From positions 130,852,923-130,916,922 of the forward strand of contig NC_044996.1 in assembly GCF_008728515.1 (NCBI RefSeq): a stretch of 64,000 nt of DNA. The letters are read 5' to 3'. The notes under the pieces are model-generated. The model did not search any database. It saw only the letters and a program-made list of their open reading frames with translations, and was not told the origin of the DNA. The DNA comes from Papio anubis. Its lineage: Eukaryota; Chordata; Mammalia; Primates; Cercopithecidae. Position numbers and translations under genes: made by a program. This document shows positions 36,612-47,868 of this stretch, in pieces. Position 1 is the stretch's first letter, and each line of letters opens with the position of its first letter.

Positions 36612-37065
36612 TGAAATACTACAGGTTCTCACTTATATGTGGAATCTAAAATAATCAAACTCACAGAAGCAGAGAGTAGAATGGTGGTTGCCAAGGGATA
36701 GAGTGAGGGGAAAGGGTAAGATGTTGGTCAAGGGATACAAAGTTTCGGTTCTGCCAGATGAATAAGCTCTGGAGATCTAATGTACAAGAAGGTGACTATA
36801 GTTAACAATACTGTATTGTATACTTGAAATTTGCTAATGGGGTAGATCTTTAGTGTTCTCATGAAAGAAAGAGGGAGGGAGGGAAGGAAAGAAGGTAGAA
36901 AGGAAGGAAAAAACTGGTAACTGTGAGATGGAGGACATGTTAATTACTTTGATCATGGTGATTATTTCACAGTGTATACATATATCAAATCATCAAGTTG
37001 TATACCTTAAATATATATGATTTCTAATTGTCAATTATACCTTTAAAAAGCTGGAAAAAAACAAA
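36612..37065 (+). repeat. Old L1 (L1M-type) 3' end, sense
   Basis: It contains ctcacttatatgtggaatc, ggtggttgccaagggatag and ttaacaatactgtattgtatac, ending caattatacctttaaaaagc. This is the mammalian-wide L1 3' UTR. Confidence 0.8.
36862..36912. repeat. Purine-rich GGAA/GAAA simple repeat
   Basis: Imperfect (GAAA/GGGA)n purine run of about 50 bp within the L1 3' UTR. Confidence 0.8.
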
Positions 37066-37079
37066 AACCATCATCTAAC

Positions 37080-37205
37080 AGTGTATGCAACACATGTGCG
37101 CGCGTGCACACACACACCACACACCTTTTTTGCTGTCACTCAAAGTAGGAAAACTTATTTTCCATTACTAACCAGGACACACATACGCACACTTCCACAC
37201 ACATT
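37080..37205. repeat. CA-rich simple sequence
   Basis: Short interrupted CA runs at 37090-37125 and 37170-37200, with little else nearby up to 37450. Confidence 0.6.
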
Positions 37206-37449
37206 AATATATCTAATGGCAACAAAAGTTTCACTAAGTAGTATTTACTTTTACAAAGCAGGATATACCATGATAGTTTCTTTTTTGTTGTTGTTGGTTT
37301 TTGGTTTTTTTAGAGGGTAGAGTGTGGGGGTGGGTTAAAAAACTACCTATCAGGTTCTAAGCTCACTACCAGGGTGAAGGGATTCATACTCCAAACTCAG
37401 TATCATGCAATATTCCAATGTAAAAAAGCAGGTGAAAGGAAGAGAAAGG

Positions 37450-37650
37450 AAATACTTAATAAGTATTGGCTGTATGTAAGGCACTGTTCTTCACATGCAT
37501 AATCTTGCTTGCTCCTAACAGCAACCCATGAGAAAGGACTTTATTAGACTCTTAGAAACTAAGACCCAGAGTGGTTAGGCCATGACTCCAATCACCCAGC
37601 AAATAAAGCACCAGCCAGGATTTAGATTCAGCCAGCTGGACTCCTTGCCC
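37450..37650 (-). repeat. MIR (antisense fragment)
   Basis: It reads tatgtaaggcactgttcttcac, then caacccatgagaaaggac, aactaagacccagagtgg and ccaggatttagattcagcc, in antisense MIR order. Confidence 0.75.
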
Positions 37651-38559
37651 TAAGCTTGTGTCACTATGTCATGCCTCTCTCTCATCTTCTTTTTTGCATG
37701 TTTTGGAGAGAAAATGTATATATTATTAAAAGGACAGAAATTCAATGGCAGTAATTCCAGGAAATGGTTCTGTAATGAAACATACTGACAGGATACAGTA
37801 CTTGGCTGGGATGATGAAGGCTAGCTTTATGACAGGTATTTTCGTAAGTTTTATTTTCATCAATCTGTCCTAAAAGACAGGAAGTGTGAAAGAACACTCA
37901 ATGATTCTATGTTGAATTAAGGCATCTCAGGTCTGGCAGTCAGGAATTGGCTGTATGACAGTCAGCAAACCTTATAAACTCCCTGTGGAGATATCACTGC
38001 CAAACTACCATAATTTGAAGCTTTTTGTGCTTTCCAGAATGAAGTTGCATGACTATTTAGAATTATTGGTTTACTACAATGCATGTGTGCACAGTTCAAT
38101 CTTGTTAACAAAGGTGAAGCTCCTCACTCTATCACGGATCCTGTTGCATGCCATATCGGATGATTTCCTCCTTGTGTATGTGAACACAGAGCTGAGAAGG
38201 AACCTTCTCAGAGTTATAGGAGAAGGTCTTTCATGGGGTTCCCATTTGGCTCTTAATACCAGAATGATAATCCTAGGCTACTGAATAGCTAGTGATTACT
38301 CTTCTTGAGAAAAACAAAACAACAAGCAACATAGGGTTAAATTATTCTATATGATTGAAATCCTTCACAATTAAAAATAAAATTTAGTGCAAAACACAAG
38401 CAGCCATAGTAATAAACTTAATATTTCTTACCAAGTGAAAATAATTCTATTTAAAGCTTTGGAGCTTTTTACTATGTCTTTATAGTATACCTTGTTTTAG
38501 ACTGCATATTGCAATATGCGTATATTTTAAAAGTGGACTCTCTGCAGTATATGCTAGAG

Positions 38560-38897
38560 CAGCACTTCTCAAGCTTTAATGTGCTAGTGAATCTCCTGAG
38601 AATCCTGTTATAAAGCATGTTCTGATTCCACAGGTCTGAGGTAAGGCCTGAGAGGCTGCATTTCTGACAAGCTGTAGGTGGTGCTGATGCTGCTGGTCAA
38701 CAGATGAAATTTAAAGATGCAAGGTTCTCAAACTTGGCTTCACATTGCAACCACCTGGAAAGCCTTATAAAACCAAGATGTCTGGGCTCTACACCTAAAT
38801 ATTCTGATTTAATGGTCTGAGGTGGGGTCTGGGTGTTTAGATTTTAGAAAGTTCCCAGGTGTCTCTAGTGTGTAACCAGGATTGAGAACCGTGCTGT
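38560..38897. mobile_element. Two adjacent MER5-type hAT elements
   Basis: Copy 1 (38560-38701) runs from agcacttctcaagctttaat to gctgatgctgctggtc. Copy 2 (about 38722-38897) runs from aggttctcaaacttggc to caggattgagaaccgtg. Both follow MER5 order with the typical cacctggaa and ggtctgaggt segments. Confidence 0.75.
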
Positions 38898-39369
38898 AAT
38901 GGGTTACCTTGGTTAGAATATACCAGAGCTCATTTCTGGTATGACTTCTGTTGCTCTTGAACAAATCCTAGCAGCAGCAGACAGAGTGAAATGAAGTGGG
39001 GGCATTTAATAACTTAACCTCCTGATATTTTTACACCCATGTCAACATGTCAACATTTTGAAAAGCAATTAAATCATACACCCAACAAAATTCATGCCCC
39101 TGTTCATTACCAGTATACAAAGAACCATATTTTGGATCCCTGATTTACTATATGATGTAAATAAAAAGAACTTTATGTAGAGTGAAAGAGCTCACTTACA
39201 AAAGAGAAAATTCTTAATGAAAGGTTTTTCTGACTATTTTGTCAATTGGGTTATACTAGCTCTAATTAATTACTCCTGACAGGAGTGACATCTTTATTCT
39301 TAAGCAGACTGCACTCACGAAGCTAAACCTCAGTCCTCTGCATGCACAGCATGCCTCTATCCCTTAGAT

Positions 39370-39597
39370 GAGGGTTTTTCAACCTTGGCACTATCCATAT
39401 TCAGGTCAGATGATTCTTTGCGATGGGCACCATCCTGTGCACTGTAGGATGTTTAGAAGCATCCCTGGTCTCTACCCATTAGAGTTCAGCAACACACACA
39501 GTCCCCAACCCTGAGTTGTGAGAACTAAAAATGCCTCCATACGTTGCCAAATGTCCCCTGGGGTGGGGAAGAATAGCTCCTGGCTGAGAACCACTGC
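39370..39597. mobile_element. MER20 (hAT), near full length
   Basis: It reads in reverse MER20 orientation: ggtttttcaaccttggcac, taggatgtttagaagcatc, aaaaatgcctccatacg and ggctgagaaccactg. From 39600 to 40920 no feature is recognised. Confidence 0.85.
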
Positions 39598-40924
39598 CTT
39601 AGATCAAACAAAACTTCCATGTCACTGACTCTCACCTTCCTCTTGAAGGTCTTGGAGTGGGAAGCTCTCCAGGTTCATCTGACGTAAATGTGTATCAACA
39701 AGGCAGGATAAGGCTACTTTCTAATGAGCATTAAATGCCATCTTAAAGAGTGTAGTTTTCATTACCTATTTAATGATTTAATCTCTGTTTCATTTACTGA
39801 CAATAACAAGATGAGTTTAGAATAAACAGTTAACATTCTAAGATAAAATGAACTTTTCAAATGCTGCTTCCTTCTTGAGACTCTCCCTCCTGCTTCAGAG
39901 CTGGAAGTACACTGTACTCTCTGTGGGAATTGCCACAGCTCCAACGATAACTCTTTTATGGTTCTTAAAATTCTCGACCTCATATTAGAAACCCTTTGTA
40001 CTTTTTTTCTGATACTGACCTCTAAAATTTTGTGAAGACAGGTTTCAAGCAGTTTTTGCTTTTTATCTACCCCTTATCTAAAACAAAACTCTGTACAAGG
40101 CAAGCATTCAAAAAATATTTGTTGAAGAAATGAAATCTAGGATTGTCTAGCAGCTTAGGATGAAAACTAAGAAGGCAGGGGTCGTTTCCTTTTACCCACT
40201 CCCGCACAGAGCCAGGGTCATTTATTTTATAAATGGTTATACGCACATCTGATGCTACCTCATCAATCAGGTGGGAAGTAACTCCATTTAAGTATATTGT
40301 CCCCAAATGAGCTTGTTACGAACAAGAATAACAGTGATAGAGACAAATTACTACTATGGTTAGGCAAACCCACATCTCTCTGATGTAATGCCAAGGAAGC
40401 ACCAGACTTGTCTGTTATTTAACTCCATCTTTTTATGAGAGTCTGGTTATGCTGAAATAACTACAGCTCAGGTTGCCATCAAGAATCTTACACCATTGTG
40501 CAGGATCTGGATTTTAAAGTAGAAAAAAAGAATCTTACAGCAATTAAGAGCTAGACAGTGAAAGAAGAAAGTTCAAGGTATCTACCATCATAGCCTTTAT
40601 AAAACACTAGTAGAGCTGAAGGCACAGGCTTGATTTCAAGGACATAAAGCAATAGAATTGTGTTATGAAACCTGTTTTAGAAACTCAGCAGCTCAAATAG
40701 TTTAGCAATGCCAACTGTAAGGTACAATAAAGAGAATGTAGTTGTTTATCTGTCATTTGAATAAACCATTGTTTGACTCTCAGGGATGCCACTTGCTGCT
40801 CCTAGATTCCCTCTGTTTCCACACTTTGGTGTTTAGTGGGGAGGCCGAGGATGGGGTTCAATGGGTTGTGATTCTCATAAGGTCCTTGGCCCAGGAGGCA
40901 TTGCACCTTAGTTTGTTTTTGTTC

Positions 40925-41285
40925 TCTCCAAAGCAACCCTGAGATGAGGAATTGCATGCAAGAGGTTTACTTGGGAGGCAACAACAGAAGTGTGGTGAGA
41001 GAGTGGGGAAGTAGGACAAGGAAAGGAGAAAAGTCAATAAACAATGTGTGAATAATCAGCAGGTGACCACTGTTGCCAAATGGGGCTCAAACCTCTGAGA
41101 GACTGAGACTTGACCTACCAAGGGTTGAGGAAGCTTGGTATTTGGCCACCAACTCCCAGTTCTCATTGGTTGAGGGCCACTCCAGTGGCATTCACCCCCT
41201 GTCACTTCTGCACTGGCCTGAGTGTGCACGGAGCATGCTACAGTGCCCAACAGATGCTCTCAGAGTTGCAGTGGAAACCATTGCT
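40925..41285. repeat. Dispersed repeat of unnamed family, copy 1
   Basis: It reads aagaggtttacttgggagg, agtggggaagtaggacaagg and ttctcattggttgagggcc. The same order recurs at 45640-45960, so it is an interspersed element, possibly LTR-derived. I could not name it. Confidence 0.45.
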
Positions 41286-41287
41286 GT

Positions 41288-42350
41288 TTGTGGCAGGCAG
41301 GATAATGCCTACCGAAGATGTCTGTGTCCTAATCCTTGGAACCTGTGAATATGTTATCCTACGAAGCAGAGGGGCTTTGCAGATGTGATTAAGAAACTAG
41401 GGATGGGGAGAGGGCCCTAGATTATCTAGGTGGTCACAATTTAATCACATGGCTCTTAGAAATGGAGAACCTTTCTCAGCTGTGGTCAGAGGTAGACATG
41501 GCAATGGAAGAAGGGTCAGAGAAATGCAGTGTTGTAGCTTTGAACACCTTTCCCCTTTGGAGAAAAGGGACTATGAGCCAAGGAATGTAAGTGGCCTCTA
41601 GAAGTTGGAAAAGTCAAGAAATCAGATTCTCCCCTAGAACACTGTTATATAAATGAGCCAAAGATGGCCTCTGTGTATTGTCCCCTTGGTTGTTTATTTC
41701 CCCACTACAGGTTGAGACCTGTTATCTCAAAAGCTTGCTGGCACCAAACTCAAATTTTACACATTCCATTATTTTAAAAATAGCCTAAATGAGCAGATTT
41801 TTAGCCATCTAGAGACTGACTGCTTTGCATAGCCCATGAAACCATGCCTAGTATCTGCTGGCCATTGACAAGATAGAGCCTTGCACTTATAAGGCCCTAT
41901 GGCACTGCTGCTCTTTGAAGCTCTCTGACCCATAGGGTCCCTCATTGCAGCTGAGCAGCATCGCCTAGACAGGTGATCCCCCTCTGATTCACCTCCCCAC
42001 TGGGAGTCCCCTTGTCCTCTCCTCTCTGTATGTTGGCTCCTCTCGCTAAGCCTCTGGATTATTTCATGCTGTGAGGGGCCACCTTTTCATGCAACCCTGT
42101 CCAAGTGCCACCCAATAAACTTTGTTGTGTATTACTGCCTGCGTGGTCATATTGTTTTCTTTGAAATGGCCCCCAATCCCTTGAACCCCTGTGACAACCC
42201 TCCAGAAGCAATACAGCCCTGCCAACACCTTGATTTTAACCTAGTGAGACCCATTTTGGACTTCTGACCTCCAGAACTGTAGATAATAAGTTTTTCCTGT
42301 TTTAAGCCATTAAGTTTGTGGTGATTTGTTATAGCAATGATAAGACACCT
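41288..42350 (+). repeat. Ancient LTR (MaLR/MLT1-like), split by a younger LTR
   Basis: The left part (41288-41640) reads ggcaggcaggataatgcc, ggaacctgtgaatatgttatc, gggctttgcagatgtgatt and attctcccctagaac. After the inserted block at 41643-42196 the right part resumes cctccagaagcaatacagcc, ggacttctgacctccagaac and ttttaagccattaagtttgtg. The halves join in family order. Confidence 0.7.
41643..42196 (+). mobile_element. Probable solo LTR (ERV1-like) inside an older LTR
   Basis: A block of about 554 bp unrelated to the host LTR starts TG and ends CA. It has a polyadenylation-type hexamer in acccaataaactttgttg near its end. The flanks are ACAC before and ACCC after, a possible 4-bp target duplication with one change. 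There is no internal retroviral gene. The LTR limits are inferred and the family was not named. Confidence 0.5.
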
Positions 42351-42589
42351 TTGTTACTGCAAAGAATTCAAACCAGAAAGCCACTTTTATATTCACACTT
42401 AGGACACGCTTTGCTCAGTTTATAATATACATCCCAGATTTGGAAAGCTGGTTCTAGCAAAATTACAAAAAGGCAAACTAAAATAGTAATAATGATCTAT
42501 GCCTCTCGGGAGGGGCTTCGGGAAAGTGTAGACTAAATTATACAATTAAGGGTGTTCTTACGTTGAAATGCTGAAGCAGCATTTTCCTG

Positions 42590-43345
42590 ATCTTGTGCTT
42601 TATTCCAATCTGATCTTTTCTATACAGAGTGATATTTCCATAGTTTCAATCTGATTGTAGCATTCTATCATTTTTAAAGCCTTTTGGTGGCTCCCACTTC
42701 AAGAGCAACTGAAGTCTTCCTTCCTTTTAGGCCCCATGCTTTAGCACTTTCCAGACCCAACTCTTTATGATGTAGTGAAAGCATCATGTCGTTTCTAACA
42801 TCTGAACCTCTGCACAACTGTTTCCTCAGCTGGATATCCTCTTTTTTTTTTTTTTTTTTTTTTTTGAGACAGAGTCTTGCTCTGTCGCCCAGGCTGGGGT
42901 GCAGTGGCCAGATCTCAGCTCACTGCAAGCTCCGCCTCCCGGGTTTATGCCATTCTCCTGCCTCAGCCTCCTGAGTAGCTGGAACTACAGGCGCCCGCCA
43001 CCTCGCCCGGCTAGTTTTTTGTATTTTTTAGTAGAGACGGGGTTTCACCGTGTTAGCCAGGATGGTCTCGATCTCCTGACCTCGTGATCCGCCCGTCTCG
43101 GCCTCCCAAAGTGCTGGGATTACAGGCTTGAGCCACCACGCCTGGCCCTGGATATCCTCTTAATTTTCCTTTTGACCTGGCAAATTTCTACTCATGTGTG
43201 AAGACCCAGACAAAGGCTCAACTCCCTGGCACTACCAAGTGGAGAAGATGCTTTGTCCTCAGTCATCACTTTAAATCATGCACTTAAACCTTTCCCATAG
43301 CATACAACATTCTGTATTGAAATATTTGTCTGAGCCTATCTACCC
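42590..43345 (+). repeat. L2 LINE (sense), interrupted by a young Alu
   Basis: The left part reads ttttggtggctcccacttc, ggccccatgctttagcac and ctgaacctctgcacaac. The right part after 43162 reads tctactcatgtgtgaagacc and caactccctggcac. They rejoin in sense L2 order around the Alu. Confidence 0.75.
42844..43147 (-). mobile_element. AluY, Old World monkey type (AluYR-like)
   Basis: Full-length antisense Alu with pure poly(T) and low divergence, ending ccaccacgcctggcc. It carries cccgtctcggcctcc and aggcttgagcc, plus gtggccagatctcagctc, which are Old World monkey markers. A perfect 14-bp target-site duplication CTGGATATCCTCTT occurs at 42830-42843 and 43148-43161. Confidence 0.97.
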
Positions 43346-43754
43346 CAGTAAACAAAACAACACAAAAAGGAGACTAGTTGATATGAGTTTTCTTTCTTGT
43401 TTAAACATTGAACTCCCTTCAAAAAATCTGTAAAGCAAAACTCCCTTAAGAAGGTCTATGTGCAAAAGTAGAACTTCAACTAAATTTGATAACTATAGAA
43501 ATATAAAGAATCATTGAAATTAAAAGCTAGAGTTAACTATTTTATCGCAAATAAAGAAGTAAATAAGTGGACTAACTGCCACATTTTATTGCACACATTT
43601 ATTTCACTTATGTGTAAAATATTCTCCTTTCATTCTCATCTCTTCTTTACAATATCCCCATTTCTCTACCCCGCTTGGACCATCACATGATCCATATTTT
43701 TATCCATTCATCCATCCTGTCTGGCAAAACCCTCAGCTTGGATCCAAGATTGGC

Positions 43755-43900
43755 TTCACGGGCATGCAACCTGTGCAGACACACAGGGTCCATACACAGA
43801 GGGGTGCTAGGCTTAGTTTAATGCTCTGCTGTTGCCATCTTGAAAATCTTAATCATTTTTGAACCAGGGGTTGCCCATTTTTATTTCAGTCAGTCCTGCC
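43755..43900. repeat. Dispersed repeat of unnamed family, copy 2
   Basis: It reads gggcatgcaacctgtgcagac, then gtttaatgctctgctgttgcc and cttgaaaatcttaatcattt. It parallels the copy at 28600-28760. From 43345 to 43755 and 43900 to 44500 nothing else is recognised. Confidence 0.5.
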
Positions 43901-44509
43901 TGGATCAATTGTGGAACCCACCATCTTGTTATTCTAGGCTGCTGAGCTCCTCTGGAGAACCTCACTGAATCCAGCACATTGATGCCCCTACATATCCAAT
44001 TTCTTCTACGTCCGCTGGACCTTAAGGCTGCTTGAGAAAACTTCTGTGGGTTCCTGGTGATGTATTTCACAATTCACAAACATTTCGAAGTTTTCTCACT
44101 GTTCTCACACCTCCTACTCTGTCACCTCCCTCTTTACTCTCTGAAAATGAATGCGTTTCCTGTGTCACAGAAAACAATCAGATGCCATCATGTGGGGATT
44201 CCTTCAAAATCCTGCCTGCCTACCCACCCACCCACAGACTTGCCATGTCCTCCTTCTTATTCCTTCTTTCATCTCCCAGTTATCAGAAGGAATACCTTCT
44301 ACTGGGTATGGCTAGTGGCTCCACCTACGCATGCTCTCCCACCTTTCCTCAAAACTCCTGTAAGTAATATTATTCTCTCTATAAACAACTCTCTCATCAG
44401 CATTTAAATGCACTCAAGTTGCTCATTAAAAAAAAACACTAAATAAAAAGCAAAAGAACCAACCGACCAACAAACAAAAATATCCAAGGCCTATGTGCCT
44501 CCTCAGCCA

Positions 44510-45590
44510 CTTCTGTCTCTTTTTCTTGGGTAAAATGGCTACATTCAATGACCTCACTTCCTCACTGTCCACTTCACTACTATGCTTCCTAAAATCTTGT
44601 GTCTGCCTCCATCTCTCCACTGAGCCTGCTGTTGTTGAGGTTACTAATATCCTCTGACTTCCTAAAATCCATGGCTGCTTTTTAGCTTTTATTTCATGTG
44701 AACTCCACATCTTTAGATACTATGAATTTTATTCCTGGTTATGTTTCTTTTTCTAGCCTCCGAGTGATTACACGGCCCTCTGACCTTCTCTCTCTCTCTC
44801 TCATAGGCTCCTTTCCCCCTGCCTGTCTCTGATATACTGGTGCTCACAGGGCTTTGCCCTCAGCTGTCTGCCTTGCCTTGCCCTGCCTTCCCCTTCCTGC
44901 TCCTTCCTGCTCTTTCTCAACCTTTCCCTTCCACTTCTCTTCTCACTCTGTACACTTCTGCTGGGTAATCTCATCCACTTCCATAGCTTTAACCTCCATC
45001 TGTATCCTAATGATTTCTCAGCATGTCTGTCCAACCCAGTCCTCTCTCCTGAGTGCTGGACTGCCTCATGGACATCGCTACTTCCATCTCTCACATTTCA
45101 CCTATCCCACACTGAACTTAATCTTTGCCCTCCCCCTGTCACCAGCCCAATCTTGTAACACTACAGTCCCCTTCTTGATAAAGCCATACTCCTGGAAGTC
45201 ATCTTAGACTTCTTCTTCTTTGCGTTTCATATATTTAATTAGTACATGTCCTGTTGATTTTGCTTTCTTATTTTTTAAAAGGCCATTTAATTTCTTAATA
45301 CTTTTCAGGCCCTTATCACCCCTGGTTTTGATTACAACAAGAACCTTCTATTGTTTTCCTGCCTCAGTCCTGCACTGTTCAAAACATGCTCCAGAATGCT
45401 TCTACTGAGTGCTAGACTGTTCTTTCCATAATGCAAATCTGACCATGCCATTTTCCTGTAAATACCCTTAAGTCTCCTCATCACCTTCAGGAGGAATTTC
45501 AACCTTCTTAGCATGGTGCAGTCTTTCCTTGCCAGGTACCTGCTTAGTTCCCCAGCCTTCTGTTTTGGTACTCATATTTAAGGGAGCCCA
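44510..45590 (+). repeat. L2 LINE (sense), long pyrimidine-rich segment
   Basis: It follows the sense L2 ORF2 order: cactgagcctgctgttgttg, atctcatccacttccatagc, ctcctggaagtcatcttag, gaccatgccattttcctg and accttcaggaggaatttc. It includes a (TC)n run at 44787-44803. The longer frames seen here come from low-complexity pyrimidine sequence and have no intact L2 protein. Confidence 0.8.
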
Positions 45591-45639
45591 GGTATTGGCT
45601 TGGTGCTTATCTTACTTGGCTTTTTCTAGAACACTCTGA

Positions 45640-45960
45640 GGCAGAAATGTGAGTTCAGTTAGTTTATTTGGGACATGATCTCAGGAAGCACTAGTAGAGG
45701 CATGGGGAAGTGAGGCAAAGCAAGGAAAGACATCCATTCAGGGTGCATTGGTAAGTCAGTTTCACTATGGGCAACTGGGACTCAATCCCACTGGGAGCAA
45801 ATATAAAAACATACCTCAGAGGGACAAGGAAACTAAGATATTTATTCCCAGGCCCCAACTATGATTGGTGGAGGGCTGTTCCTGGAGTAAGTCACCCTTT
45901 GTCTCCCCACATCAAGGCAGAGTGAAGCTTGCAGTAGGAAGCCCATCAGAGTATATAGAA
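45640..45960. repeat. Dispersed repeat of unnamed family, copy 2
   Basis: It reads ttagtttatttgggacatg, catggggaagtgaggcaaag, gactcaatcccactgggag and aactatgattggtggaggg, paralleling 40925-41285. From 45960 to 46513 nothing is recognised. Confidence 0.45.
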
Positions 45961-46531
45961 CAATGAGTGCCATGGAAATATGGATGGGATATTGATAATA
46001 TCTACCACAGGCCCCCTCTGTGTTTTTCCATAGCACTTTTATGGCCCATATCATGATACCTATCATATGTACATAGACTAATAGGCAGATAAGTTTCCTA
46101 TTTTTCCCTGGACTATGAGTTTCCCAAGGGCAGAGTCTATTGGACTTTGTGGATGGCTCATAGTAAGTGTACAAGATATTTACACTGAGTATATGAATGA
46201 ATTAACAAAATGAGATAGTCTGAAGAGATGAGACTGAGGGTAAGGGAAATAGAAAAATAAGGGAAGAAAATTAGAGGCAGGAAAATGTGATTCAGTAGGA
46301 AGGAAGGTAGGAAAGGAAATGGAGAAAATGGGAATTGGTCTCAGATGAAAGTAGCAATTGGAGGGAGACACTAAAATGACAGGGTTTTCATTTGCAAGAC
46401 TACTTCTACAAGTTGCTTTGTATTTTTGCAAAAGAGAATTCCATATTGCAAGCCCTAAAATAAGTCTGTCATAATACCTAGAAAAATGGAACATGCTTAG
46501 AAGAAAACACCTTAAAAATACTTCAGGTCTT

Positions 46532-46835
46532 GGCCGGGCGCAGTGGCTCACGCCTGTAATCCCAGCACTTTGGGAGGCCGAGGCGGGCAGATCACGAGGT
46601 CAGGAGATCGAGACCATCCTGGCTAACACAGTGAAACCGTGTCTCTACTACAAATACAAAAAATTAGCCGGGCGTGGTGGCAGGCGCCTGTAGTCCCAGC
46701 TGCTCAGGAGGCTGAGGCAGGAGAATGGCGTGAATCCAGGAGGCGGAGCTTGCAGTGAGCCGAGATCACGCCACTGTACTCCAGCCTGGGTGACAGAGTG
46801 AGACTCCGTCTCAAAAAATAAATAAAAATAAAAAA
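46532..46835 (+). mobile_element. AluY SINE at the 5' end of the composite
   Basis: Full-length, starting ggccgggcgcagtggctcac with AluY-type gatcacgaggtcaggag and ending in an A-rich tail with T interruptions (46813-46835). It lacks the CTCAAGCCTG and GAGACGGG markers of the younger monkey-specific copies, so it is probably older than them. Confidence 0.96.
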
Positions 46836-47868
46836 GGGGGTGTGCCCAAGATGGCCAAATAGGAACAGCTCCAGCCTCCAGCTCCCAGTGTGAGCCACAC
46901 AGAAGACGGGTGGTTTCTGCATTTTCAACTGAGGTACCCGGTTCATCTCGCTGGGTCCTGTCAGACAGTTGGCGCTGGTCCACGGGTGTAGCCCGACCAG
47001 CAAGAGCTGAAGCAGGGCGAGGCATCGCGTCACCTGGGAAGCTCAAGGGGGAAGGGAATTCCTTGTCCTAGCCAAAGGAAATTGAGACACACAACACCTG
47101 GAAAATTGGGTAACTCCCACCCTAATACTGACCTTTACCAATGGTCCTGGCAAATGGCACACAAGGAGATAATATCCCACACCTAGCCCAGAGGGTCCCA
47201 CGCCCATGGAGCCTCCCTCATTGCTAGCACAGTAGTCTGAGATCTAACTGCAAGGTGGCAGTGAGGCTGGGGGAGGGGCGCCCGCCATTGCTGAGGCTTA
47301 AGTAGGTAAACAAAGCTGCTGGGAAGCTCGAACTGGGTGGAGCCCACCACAGCTCAAGGAGGCCCACCTGCCTCTGTAGACTCCTCCTCTGGGGACAGCG
47401 CATAGCTAAACAAAAAGCAGCAGAAACCTTGGCAGAGGTAAATGCCCCCTTCTGACAGCTTTGAAGAGAGCAGTGGATCTCCCAGCAAGGAGGTTGAGAT
47501 CTCAGAACAGACAGACTGCCTGCTCAAGTGGGTCCCTGACCCCTGAGTAGCCTAATGGAGACATCCCCCACTAGGTGCAGACTGACACCTCACACCTCAC
47601 ATGGCTGGGTACACCCCTCAGACGAAGCTTCCAGAGCAAGAATCAGACAGCAACACTCGCTGTTCAGCAATATTCTATCTTCTGCAGCCTCCGCTGCTGA
47701 TACCCAGGCAAACAGGGTCTGGAGTGGACCTCAAGCAAACTCCAACAGAGCTACAGCTGAGGGTCCTGATTGTTAGAAGGAAAACTAACAAACAGAAAGG
47801 ACACCCACACCAAAACCCTGTCAGTACATCACCATCATCAAAGACCAAAGGCAGATAAAACCACAAAG

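Noticed and set aside
44801..45207. Open frames of about 100 codons on both strands
   Set aside because: They lie in pyrimidine-rich L2 sequence with no recognisable protein.
46532..46835. Alu in the composite as an ordinary independent insertion unrelated to the L1
   Set aside because: Its only left-side duplication matches the one after the L1 tail, so the Alu and L1 are linked either by nesting in the A tail or by template switching.
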